Shown piece after piece: positions 35,073 through 42,656 of a DNA stretch of 58,159 nucleotides. The stretch lies in the NCBI GenBank assembly GCA_031292035.1, contig JARLHX010000306.1, positions 1-58,159 of the forward strand. Reading direction: 5' to 3'. The notes under the pieces were generated by a model. The model saw only the letters and a list, made by a program, of their open reading frames with translations. It was not told the origin of the DNA and made no database searches. Origin of the DNA: Negativicutes bacterium. Its GTDB lineage: Bacteria > Bacillota_C > Negativicutes > Sporomusales_B > JARLHX01. How positions within the stretch are numbered: position 1 is the first letter of the stretch; each line of letters starts with the position of its first letter. Position numbers and translations under genes: made by a program.

Positions 35073-35410
35073 AATTGGGCACTCCTTTTTTTGTTACATT
35101 ATATGTTAACAATTAGGGGAACGGTCCACTTGATCAAACCTCTTTGCATCCACAAGCTACGCTCCAACAAGCAAGAAACGACCAATACCAATAGGTGTTC
35201 TGCCGTGCGTCTCCATGGCTTTAATAGCCGCTCACCGAGGACGCGGCGCTGTTTATACGCCAATGGGCAGTATGCTTCCCTAATAATTGCATTTGACCAG
35301 CCGGATTCCTTACTGCGCCTGGTTCGTAGAAATGCCTCTTATCCCAAGATAAGAGGCATTTCGATTGCGTTTCGGCTTTCTTTATTGGATTCTTTGGTCT
35401 GTTATCTTCC
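35073..35410. other. Gap with one terminator
   Basis: One minus-strand frame stays open through 35102-35330 but has no recognised domain or ribosome site, so it is not called. The terminator at 35329-35362 is the only clear feature. Confidence 0.4.
35329..35362. terminator. Terminator of the MFS gene
   Basis: A perfect 15-bp stem, GAAATGCCTCTTATC, with loop CCAA, just downstream of the minus-strand MFS gene. Confidence 0.8.
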
Positions 35411-36700
35411 TCAGTCGTCGTTACCCAGACCCAATTCTTCGGCTATTGTCAATTCAGGGTTGACACGCGTCCAGAGAAAAACCCCCACAAGCAGCACACA
35501 ACTTGCCACAATAAATGGGTACATCCAAGATCCGGTGGTTTGCACAATAAACCCAAACATGAGCGGTGTTATGGCTGATCCGCTGTTGCCAATACAGTTC
35601 ATTGTCCCGGAAACGGTTCCCGCATACTCATGTCCAACATCCAGGGCTGTTGCCCAGAATACACCAACAGCCATTTCCAGGCCAAAGAGAGCACACGCCA
35701 GGAAGAATACAGACATATATGGGGAATCAGTCATGGCGCCAGGAATCATACAGACCGCGGCGATGAGGAAACCGGACATTGCTACCGACCGGCGGGCTAA
35801 CTTGCCATTTTTAGTACGCTTCCAAATCTTATCAGACAGCCAGCCGCCAAGGGTATCGCCAATGGTGCCGGCAAACAGAGGCAAGCTTGCGACCAGGCCC
35901 ATGCTCATGATGGTAAAGCCGCGGGCGGTTACGAGATAAGTCGGCAACCATGTCAGGAAAATCCATAGCGAGTAATTATAGCAAAAGTATCCCAGGCAAA
36001 GTGCCCACATATTTTTACTCTTTAGCAGTTGGCTCATCGCAAGTTTAGGGGCCTTGTTCTGTGATTTCCCATGGTTAATAAGGTCAATCTCTGCTTGGTT
36101 GATGCCTCCCCACTTTTCTTTATATTCACTTGGCTTATCCCTATACCAGAAAAACCAGAAGGAAGCCCATACCGCCGCGACACCGGCCGATATAAAGAAC
36201 ACCGGGCGCCAGTCATGGAAATAAGACATGACCGCTACTACGAACAAAGGGGTAACCGCACCGCCAAGCCGGGAAAAGCCGTGGGTCAGCCCTTGAGCAA
36301 AGCCGCGTTCTGTGGACGGCAACCAGTAAGAAAAAGCCCGAGTTGCATTGGGGAAGGCTCCTGCCTCTGCCATTCCAAATACAAAGCGCAGGACGAGCAA
36401 TGAGGTGAAGCTCCAGGCAAAACCCGTAATGGCATCTACGATGCCCCAGAACACGACAATGCCGGCTAATACCTTTCTGGGACCAAATTTATCTCCCAAC
36501 ATACCGGCAGGCATTGTAAACATGAAATAGGACCAGGAAAATGCCGCAAAGATTGCCCCAAGTTCAACCTTGCTGATATTGAAGTCTTTCGAGATAAGCG
36601 GCGCTGCCGCGGAGATGTTAACCCTATCCACATATGTAATGAAATAAATCAGACAGATAACAAATAACACCCAATGCCGAGTACGCGTCGGTTTTTCCAC
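35411..36700 (-). CDS. MFS transporter, ACS (anion:cation symporter) family
   Basis: A 429-residue, 12-segment transporter. YFITYVDRVNISAAAPLI and the loop GMLGDKFGPRKV match the hexuronate/phthalate-type ACS family, and MPGSER-like loops are seen. Translation starts at GTG 36700 after AGGAGG. It is 82 bases downstream of the flavoprotein of the CODH locus and on the same strand, so it could be the last gene of that operon. It may import an organic acid for it; this is inference. Confidence 0.85.
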   Translation of the reverse strand: MEKPTRTRHWVLFVICLIYFITYVDRVNISAAAPLISKDFNISKVELGAIFAAFSWSYFMFTMPAGMLGDKFGPRKVLAGIVVFWGIVDAITGFAWSFTSLLVLRFVFGMAEAGAFPNATRAFSYWLPSTERGFAQGLTHGFSRLGGAVTPLFVVAVMSYFHDWRPVFFISAGVAAVWASFWFFWYRDKPSEYKEKWGGINQAEIDLINHGKSQNKAPKLAMSQLLKSKNMWALCLGYFCYNYSLWIFLTWLPTYLVTARGFTIMSMGLVASLPLFAGTIGDTLGGWLSDKIWKRTKNGKLARRSVAMSGFLIAAVCMIPGAMTDSPYMSVFFLACALFGLEMAVGVFWATALDVGHEYAGTVSGTMNCIGNSGSAITPLMFGFIVQTTGSWMYPFIVASCVLLVGVFLWTRVNPELTIAEELGLGNDD

Positions 36701-36782
36701 TTAAGTACCTCCTAGAATAATTATAATTTCTAAGGATCGTGGCAAATTGAACTGATAAAACGCGTTGGAACAAAGCTTTTGG

Positions 36783-37991
36783 CTATATTGCCAAAAGCTC
36801 CGCAAAGCTCAATGACCTGGTCGGCAATTTATCCACAGGAAGTTGCGTCCGGCGTTCGACAAGATGGGCTGCGACTCCGGCCTGGCTGATATCTCCCACA
36901 AATAGGACGCCCCGCACGACATCGTTTCGCACCACAATTTTTTTGTGGCCGTAACCGCTTAGGGATAGCCTGACGTCGCCGGGCCCTTCTTCAATGTCCC
37001 CGACCGAAACAATCGGCACTCCGGCTATTTCCACCGAATTCATGGCAATAGTTCCTGCGCAGGCAGCCTTCCCGCCGCTCATATTGATCGCCGCAACAGC
37101 CCCTTGTTCCACAGCCACCGGCCATATCGCAGGTACGGTAGGCTTCCCTGTGAGTGCGTCAATAACCTCGGCCGCATCACCGGCGGTGTAGATATCTGGA
37201 TCCGAGGTCTGCAGATGCTCGTCAACAATGACGCCCCGGTTCGTCTTTAGCCCGGCCAGAACGGCGAGGTGACTGTTCGGCTTCACGCCAACCGCCATGA
37301 CGACCATATCACAGCCAATCACCCGCTCGGCCAATCTGACGCCGCTTATCCGCCCCTGTTCGGTCACAAATCCCTCCACCTTGGTGCCCAGCAGAAGTTC
37401 AACACCCTTGTCCCGTACTTTCGCAGCCACCATTTCCGAGCCGACTTCGTCCAGCTGTCTGGGCAATACGCGGGGCAGGTACTCCACAACCGTTACTTCC
37501 ACCCCGCGGGCGGCAATGGCCAAAGCCGTCTTCAGACCGATCAGGCCTGCCCCCACAACAACAGCGCGGCGGGTGTCAGAAAACTGTTGAATCATGGTAC
37601 GGGCCTGTTCAAGTGTCCACACACTGTGCACCCCCTGACAGTCGGTGCCTGCCAACGGCGGAATGACCGGCAGGGACCCTGTGGCCAAAAGCAGTTTCTT
37701 ATAAGTGAGCCGCTCGCCGGAAGCCAGCTCCACGGCCTTCTCTGCAGGGATAATACCGGTAACCGTTTCACCCATCCGGCAGGCAATTCCGCGCTCGGCA
37801 AACGTGGCAGCCGGCTGGAGGACAGATCTTTCTTCACCATACTTGCCGCCGATAATATCCGGGAGATCGATTCGGCTGTAAAAATAATCGGTTTCGCTGG
37901 TAATGACCGTTACCGGCGTCGCCGGATCTAATTCGCGCAGCCTGTTGGCGGCAGACGTACCCGCCGCTCCCTGGCCGATGATTATATACAT
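36783..37991 (-). CDS. FAD/NAD(P)-dependent oxidoreductase (FNOR of the CODH cluster)
   Basis: A 402-residue member of the pyridine nucleotide-disulfide reductase superfamily. The FAD motif IGQGAAGTSAA is at the start, the NAD(P) motif VVGAGLIGLKTAL is in the middle and the second FAD motif YTAGDAAEV is near residue 290. It lacks the redox disulfide of lipoamide dehydrogenases. Genes of this type sit next to cooS-cooF in several anaerobes and are proposed to pass CODH electrons from CooF to NAD(P)+. Here the order is cooF-like, cooS-like, FNOR, with 17 bases between the last two. GGGGGCG before the ATG is a weak site. Confidence 0.85.
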   Translation of the reverse strand: MYIIIGQGAAGTSAANRLRELDPATPVTVITSETDYFYSRIDLPDIIGGKYGEERSVLQPAATFAERGIACRMGETVTGIIPAEKAVELASGERLTYKKLLLATGSLPVIPPLAGTDCQGVHSVWTLEQARTMIQQFSDTRRAVVVGAGLIGLKTALAIAARGVEVTVVEYLPRVLPRQLDEVGSEMVAAKVRDKGVELLLGTKVEGFVTEQGRISGVRLAERVIGCDMVVMAVGVKPNSHLAVLAGLKTNRGVIVDEHLQTSDPDIYTAGDAAEVIDALTGKPTVPAIWPVAVEQGAVAAINMSGGKAACAGTIAMNSVEIAGVPIVSVGDIEEGPGDVRLSLSGYGHKKIVVRNDVVRGVLFVGDISQAGVAAHLVERRTQLPVDKLPTRSLSFAELLAI

Positions 37992-38008
37992 ATGATCGCC
38001 CCCGTCAG

Positions 38009-39475
38009 TTACTTTGCAGCGGCAACTTCGGCCTGTAATTGCAAGGTCGCAAAATCACCCAGAGGAAGAATCGCACCACCGGTCGCAGCTTTTAAGTCCT
38101 CACCCAAAATCCGGGCAACTTTCGCGTCGCAATAAAGCCACTCCGCCTCGGCGAACACCGTCAAACCTTTTGTGGCGAAGGCTACAGCCGTAGCCAGAGT
38201 CTTGTCATGAACCAGTTCCGGCAATACAGCACAAACAGGAGTACCGCTTTCTGAGGCACTTTGCGCCATGGCCAAAAAGGTAGCCGCGTCGTGGCAGGAA
38301 CCGATGTGAAGCACCGCTGGCGTGTTGGCAGGCAGAATGGCTTTCAAACCGGCCGGAACCATGGCCGGACTGCACAGGCCAGCTTTGGCCAACGCTGTGC
38401 CGGCGCAACCGGCGGTTACCACGACATAGCCCTGACTGATCAACTCACCGGCAAGTTTCACAAGGTGAGCATCCTGGGTGACGCTGATGTTGCCGCAGCC
38501 GCCGAGATATACCAGTCCCCGGACCTTGCCTTGCGTATACCCGTTACTTATTGTCTTAATAAGCTCCGCGCTATTGGCAGCGGTGTAATTGGTCTGAAAT
38601 GCCGCCTTGGTTTCAGGGATATCCACATTTTTACCGGCACGTTGCGCGAAATGTTCCTGCGCTGCATCTACGCCTTGTTTCACCTGCTCCGCCTTCTTCA
38701 GGCCGCCGGCAACAACAACAGGTATACCAAGCCTGCCAGCCAGTATAGGTGCAGCCGGCATGACACACTGCTCCCCGATAACAAGCAGATCGACCGCCCC
38801 GGATAGCAGCGGCGCCTCCTGTGAATCATAGTTTGTCAACACCGGCAGATTGAGACTGCCGCTTCCTTCATTGCCGCACATAGTGACAAGATTCAACCTG
38901 GCGGCATTGGCTGCCTTTGCCAGCGCCAAAAGGGCATCCGGCGCCACATGGCCATATACGACCACATTGACTGCTCCTGCCTTCAATACGCCAAGATTGA
39001 CCTCCGCCGCCTGAGGTCCGGCGGCTCTTAACCCGGCTTTTACGGTGTCAATCGCCTGGAGGGCGACAGCCGAGGTCTTGCCATACACCGCCAGAAGAGC
39101 GCCAAGCTCGGCGCAACCGGACATGGCGTCGCCTTGCATCACCGCCAAAATGTCCTTTATATCCATTTCGCCGCCAAAATCGCCGGCCAATCGTACCAAA
39201 GCGGCCGTTCCGCCCGCGACCTTTTTCAGAAAGGTAGCGGCAACCAGGTCATGCCGGTCACGACCGCATATGGCAGCTTGTTCTTCCGCCCCAAAAGGAT
39301 TTACTCTGCAGGGGCCTTCCTGACAGTCGGTACAGCAGAGCGCCAAGCGGGCGAAGCCGCACTGGGGCTGCATCGCGTCAGCCCTGTCCCAGGCCAGGTC
39401 AATCTTTTCCTTATATGCTTTGACCAACAACTGATTTACCGCCGAATCGGCGGACTTTTTTCGCACTTCTCTCAT
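38009..39475 (-). CDS. Compact carbon monoxide dehydrogenase catalytic subunit (CooS-like)
   Basis: This 488-residue protein is far shorter than normal CooS (about 630). The cluster D and B cysteines C39, C47, C48, C51, C56 and C70 have the same numbering as Carboxydothermus CooS-II. The Ni-Fe C-cluster ligands can all be placed: H176 (YGHVAP), C200 (MCGNE), C237 (GEQC), C327 (GGCGN), C357 (AGCAG) and C394 (GSCHD). A catalytic Lys is likely K425 (VHDK). The histidine tunnel of CooS (AAGAAGHSGHAKH) is replaced by VAGGTAALVRLAG with no His, and about 130 residues of the helical domain are missing. The TAATG start overlaps the CooF-like stop. Oxidation of CO is inferred, not proven. Confidence 0.85.
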   Translation of the reverse strand: MREVRKKSADSAVNQLLVKAYKEKIDLAWDRADAMQPQCGFARLALCCTDCQEGPCRVNPFGAEEQAAICGRDRHDLVAATFLKKVAGGTAALVRLAGDFGGEMDIKDILAVMQGDAMSGCAELGALLAVYGKTSAVALQAIDTVKAGLRAAGPQAAEVNLGVLKAGAVNVVVYGHVAPDALLALAKAANAARLNLVTMCGNEGSGSLNLPVLTNYDSQEAPLLSGAVDLLVIGEQCVMPAAPILAGRLGIPVVVAGGLKKAEQVKQGVDAAQEHFAQRAGKNVDIPETKAAFQTNYTAANSAELIKTISNGYTQGKVRGLVYLGGCGNISVTQDAHLVKLAGELISQGYVVVTAGCAGTALAKAGLCSPAMVPAGLKAILPANTPAVLHIGSCHDAATFLAMAQSASESGTPVCAVLPELVHDKTLATAVAFATKGLTVFAEAEWLYCDAKVARILGEDLKAATGGAILPLGDFATLQLQAEVAAAK

Positions 39476-40032
39476 TATTTTTCATCCCCCCGAACAAAAT
39501 CTAGGCATATCAAGCTTGACGCTTCCCCGTTGTCCAGACTGCGAACATAGGCGGCAATGTTACTGCGTTTAGTGGCAAGAACTTTGTTATAGTCGCCCTC
39601 GTCGCCATATATCAGCGCACCGGTGGGACAAGACGCCACACAGGCCGGCTCCTCCCGGTGGATACAGGCGTCACACTTTACCGCGACCTTCGAAACTGGT
39701 GAAGGAGCAACAGCGCCAAAGGGGCAGGACATCACACACATCCAGCAGCCGCGGCATTTATTTTGATCAACAAACACAATGCCTTTTTCCATATCCCGCT
39801 GCATCGCTCCCGCAGGACAGGCCTTCAGGCAGGAAGCGTCCTGGCAGTGACGGCACTGCAGCGGAAAGTTGCTGCCTGAAGGGCCGAAGACGCCTACCCG
39901 GGCGATAGGTTTCGGTGTTTCCCCAGCTGCGCCGAACAGGGTCTTGGCAACAGAATCCCGCTCCACGGCGCAGCCAAGTTCGCACGACTTACAGCCCAAG
40001 CATTTATCCTTATCTACCCAAATCCGTTTCAT
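39475..40032 (-). CDS. CooF-like 4Fe-4S ferredoxin
   Basis: A 185-residue polyferredoxin with four cysteine groups: CLGCKSCELGC, CRHCQDASCLKAC, CRGCWMCVMSC and CDACIHREEPACVASC. This matches the CooF/HycB-type electron carriers with about four 4Fe-4S clusters. AGGAGG precedes ATG 40032. It is translationally coupled to the CooS-like gene (TAATG) and precedes the FNOR gene, so it most likely carries electrons between the CODH-like enzyme and NAD(P). Confidence 0.88.
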   Translation of the reverse strand: MKRIWVDKDKCLGCKSCELGCAVERDSVAKTLFGAAGETPKPIARVGVFGPSGSNFPLQCRHCQDASCLKACPAGAMQRDMEKGIVFVDQNKCRGCWMCVMSCPFGAVAPSPVSKVAVKCDACIHREEPACVASCPTGALIYGDEGDYNKVLATKRSNIAAYVRSLDNGEASSLICLDFVRGDEK

Positions 40033-40056
40033 AGCCTTCCTCCTAGTAGTCTAAAT

Positions 40057-40698
40057 TCAGGCGGTGCGTATCCCCCACAAGCACATGATCTCTTCCAGCA
40101 GCGCCGCTGCCCGGCCGGGATTAAAGACACCGCACTGACAGGGCTTGGCGAGTTCTTCGGCGCCGTCTTGGAGGGTTCGTTTGCCGGTTTTTACATCTTC
40201 GATAATCTTTTTGACAAGGTTAAAGGGGACCTGACCGTGGCCGCACATGGTGGTAAACCGCAAAACATCTTCGTCTGGAAGCCGCTCGGTTTTCCCCCAA
40301 ATGCCCAGCGAAGATTCGCAGGTATGAGGCTGGATGCCTGTGGCGCTGCAGCATTCGGCAACATCGTGAAACAGCCCCGAAATAATGACCGATACTCCAA
40401 GGTCAGCCTCTTTTACAGCCTTTAGTGCCCTGATCAGGTTTTCCCGGCTGTCGAAAACGCCATGAACGATCGAAGTATCCTGAGCGTTGTTCACGATGAT
40501 TTCCTTGGTGGTAATAAAACTGTTGCCTGTCTTCATATCGCCAAGGTTAACCGGAGAAAACTCCCTGACAATCTCTAGGAACCGCTTCAATTTCGCGCGG
40601 GAGTCAACTTCGTTGACTCCTTTGGCCGACATCGCGAACAAGACAAAGTCATTTTTAAAACTTTCCGGCGTTCCCCGGCGATGTAGCGTGTGACTCAT
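40057..40698 (-). CDS. Cys/His-motif protein of unknown function, cassette copy 2, small subunit
   Basis: This 213-residue protein is the paralogue of 11934-12551. It aligns without gaps, with the same positions for LHR, KGVN, GD-KTG, C117, PH, WG, LPDE, TTMCGH and the final C187-x-C189-G-x-FN. It overlaps the ferredoxin-like gene by four bases (ATGA), so the two are made together. Here it is placed in a CODH/alcohol dehydrogenase operon, not a carboxylate one. It may share a chemical role with copy 1, for example a metal- or cluster-bound reaction fed with electrons by its partner, but none is known. Confidence 0.8.
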   Translation of the reverse strand: MSHTLHRRGTPESFKNDFVLFAMSAKGVNEVDSRAKLKRFLEIVREFSPVNLGDMKTGNSFITTKEIIVNNAQDTSIVHGVFDSRENLIRALKAVKEADLGVSVIISGLFHDVAECCSATGIQPHTCESSLGIWGKTERLPDEDVLRFTTMCGHGQVPFNLVKKIIEDVKTGKRTLQDGAEELAKPCQCGVFNPGRAAALLEEIMCLWGIRTA

Positions 40699-41438
40699 GA
40701 AACTACCTCCTCCACATACAACGGCCTGCCCAGTCCCAGGTTGGTCTTGCCGTTGACAGTGAGCTTGACCCCTGCTTTTCTGGCTATATCGAAAGCCGGA
40801 ATGGAGCCGTCGGGATTGACTTTGCAGGTCAAGTCAAAACTGCATACGGTAGATATTTGCGCAGTTACTTCTTTCACTGCGGCAATGACTTTCGCCACCT
40901 GTTCGAGCGGCACCGTCATTTCAATAATGGCCGAAAGCACCTTCTCGTTGAGGACATCTTCCTTCATCTTGCCAGTGGTTTTATCCGCCATAAGGCCGGT
41001 TACCGGATTTTTTTCCTCGAACTCAAAGCCCAGCTTCGCCAAGGCCATAGCGACCTTCTCAATATCATAGAAGCGGGCGCCGGTTCCCGGTCGGCCCATC
41101 TCGACCGCCATCCCCGCCTCGCCATATTTATAGCGTCCGGTCACGTCGGTAGTCTTCATTTCCTCAGTGCCGCGTCCAGGTACCCGCGTTTCCTTGTGTT
41201 CCACCAACGGGTTGCTGAAGGTCCCGCGAATCGAACGGGGCCACTCGGGCGCCGGCTCATAGAGAGCCTCGACAGGACAGATCTGGGCGCGGTAGCAAAC
41301 ACCACAGTCGACACACTCTTCCTGATCGACTTGGGCGCATACCCTCCCAGCCTTATTACGAAAAAAGGCGATTGCATTCATGGTGCAATAGGACCGACAT
41401 CGTCCACAGCCAACGCACTTCGTATCATCGACTTTCAA
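40695..41438 (-). CDS. Ferredoxin-domain protein with novel C-terminal region, cassette copy 2, large subunit
   Basis: A 247-residue protein. The two 4Fe-4S motifs (C8-VG-C-GR-C-RSY-C18 and CVDCGVCYRAQICP) match copy 1 in spacing. The rest shares GRGTEEMKTTDVTGR, EMGRPGTG, KVAMAL, TGKMKEDVLNE and GLGRPL with 12567-13295, with small gaps between. The start is TTG 41438 after GGGGAGG. It is the second gene of the predicted sigma-54 operon, 24 bases after the alcohol dehydrogenase. The domain beyond the ferredoxin part is not one I recognise. Confidence 0.8.
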   Translation of the reverse strand: MKVDDTKCVGCGRCRSYCTMNAIAFFRNKAGRVCAQVDQEECVDCGVCYRAQICPVEALYEPAPEWPRSIRGTFSNPLVEHKETRVPGRGTEEMKTTDVTGRYKYGEAGMAVEMGRPGTGARFYDIEKVAMALAKLGFEFEEKNPVTGLMADKTTGKMKEDVLNEKVLSAIIEMTVPLEQVAKVIAAVKEVTAQISTVCSFDLTCKVNPDGSIPAFDIARKAGVKLTVNGKTNLGLGRPLYVEEVVS

Positions 41439-41462
41439 AACTATTCCTCCCCTGAAAACTTG

Positions 41463-42449
41463 TTACGGTCTCAAAACTACTTTAATCGCGCTTTCGTCGT
41501 TAACAGCTAGTTCAAAGGCGTCTTTGATTTGCTCAAGTTTAAATTCATGGGTTATCAAGGATTTGGTGTCAATAAGGCCCTTGATAACAGGCCGTAGCGC
41601 CCACGGGGTCCAAACTTCGCGTTGCTGGCGGGTATGATGAACAAGGCAGGTATTGCGGAATTCCAGTCCGTCGTCATGCCAACGGCTGATATTGAGGCTG
41701 ATCGGCGTGGTCACCCAACTGTAGAAAACAAAGATGCCGTTATGTTTGACGATTTCAGATGCCGCATTGAAGGAAGACTCCGAGCCGGCCGCTTCCACTA
41801 CGACGTCGGCACCGACCCCGTCGGTCAAATCCTTTACCCGGGCAATAACATCTTCTTTGGCGATGTTGATCGTCAAATCGGCGCCCAATCTCTTGGCAAT
41901 TGCGAGTTTTCCTTCTTCTACGTCAACAACAACCACCTGTGACGCACCCTGTTTCTTCGCGCATTGGGCGATCACCTGACCGGCAAAACCACCACCCATT
42001 ACCACCACGGTGTCACCAATATTCGTTCCGGTTGTGAGACCGGAATACATCGCACAGGCGATCGGCTCACCCAGGCTGACAAGATCCATGTCAAGGCCTG
42101 CCGGGGCGGCCTGCAGTTCCCACACTTTGGCTGTAAAATACTCGGCGAAGTTGTTGTTCCAGCCGAAACACATCACTTTGTCGCCTGGCTTGAATTCGCG
42201 GACCTTTGCTCCTACCTCGACGACTGTGCCGCCGCTCTCATGCCCGAGATAGAAGGGAAACTTAGGATCCTGACGGAATTCAGCCGTCTTCGGGGGAAGC
42301 TGGCCCTTGTAGAAATTCTTGTCCGAACCGCAAATGCCAATAAGGTGGTTGCGAACGATGACTTCATCATCACCAGCAACCAGTTCCCGCTCAACGAGTT
42401 CAATGTCATACGGCCCCTTTAGTAGTGCAGCTTTTGTCCTGATACTCAT
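41463..42449 (-). CDS. Zinc-dependent medium-chain alcohol dehydrogenase
   Basis: A 328-residue MDR-family enzyme. The catalytic zinc ligands are C40 (GICGSD), H70 and E71 (GHESGG), and the NAD(P) motif GGGFAG is present. The four-cysteine structural-zinc loop is missing (CFGWNNNF instead), as in some sorbitol- and threonine-dehydrogenase relatives. GAGGAG precedes ATG 42449. It is the first gene downstream of the sigma-54 promoter. It would oxidise an alcohol or 2,3-diol to an aldehyde or ketone, giving NADH. The substrate is unknown. Confidence 0.85.
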   Translation of the reverse strand: MSIRTKAALLKGPYDIELVERELVAGDDEVIVRNHLIGICGSDKNFYKGQLPPKTAEFRQDPKFPFYLGHESGGTVVEVGAKVREFKPGDKVMCFGWNNNFAEYFTAKVWELQAAPAGLDMDLVSLGEPIACAMYSGLTTGTNIGDTVVVMGGGFAGQVIAQCAKKQGASQVVVVDVEEGKLAIAKRLGADLTINIAKEDVIARVKDLTDGVGADVVVEAAGSESSFNAASEIVKHNGIFVFYSWVTTPISLNISRWHDDGLEFRNTCLVHHTRQQREVWTPWALRPVIKGLIDTKSLITHEFKLEQIKDAFELAVNDESAIKVVLRP

Positions 42450-42488
42450 GCAATCACTCCTCTATATTTTGGGTCAGCTCATACTAAT

Positions 42489-42504
42489 CGCAAGTTTCAT
42501 GCCA
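42489..42504 (-). promoter_or_regulatory. Sigma-54 promoter (-24/-12)
   Basis: On the minus strand TGGCAT-GAAAC-TTGCG matches TGGCAC-N5-TTGC very well. It lies about 40 bases before the alcohol dehydrogenase start and downstream of a sigma-54 activator gene, which supports its use for the whole 36783-42449 run. Confidence 0.8.
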
Positions 42505-42520
42505 CTTAAAGCACAAATGC

Positions 42521-42559
42521 AAAAAGGGAAATCGGCGGGTAAAGCACCCGCCAATTTCC
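42521..42559 (-). terminator. Terminator of the activator gene
   Basis: On the minus strand GGAAATTGGCGGGT and ACCCGCCGATTTCC form a stem around GCTTT, followed by CTTTTTG. It separates the activator transcript from the sigma-54 operon. Confidence 0.85.
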
Positions 42560-42625
42560 TCAATGTTCGACAATTCGCAATTCTAATTCACTTATAAATC
42601 GTGGTTTGCGCTTCACTTAAAATTG

Positions 42626-42656
42626 TTTCATTGTTTCACTTATTTCACCGGTTTCA
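42626..42656 (-). promoter_or_regulatory. Possible upstream activating site (TGAAA repeats)
   Basis: TGAAA (minus strand) occurs four times at 8-9 base spacing between 42626 and 42656, at the 3' end of the activator gene. It is 120-170 bases upstream of the -24 box, the usual distance for activator binding. Confidence 0.35.

Noticed and set aside
35010..35939. Long plus-strand ORF (309 residues)
   Set aside because: Its 3' two thirds lie opposite the MFS gene, which has clear family motifs; it has no domain or site of its own.
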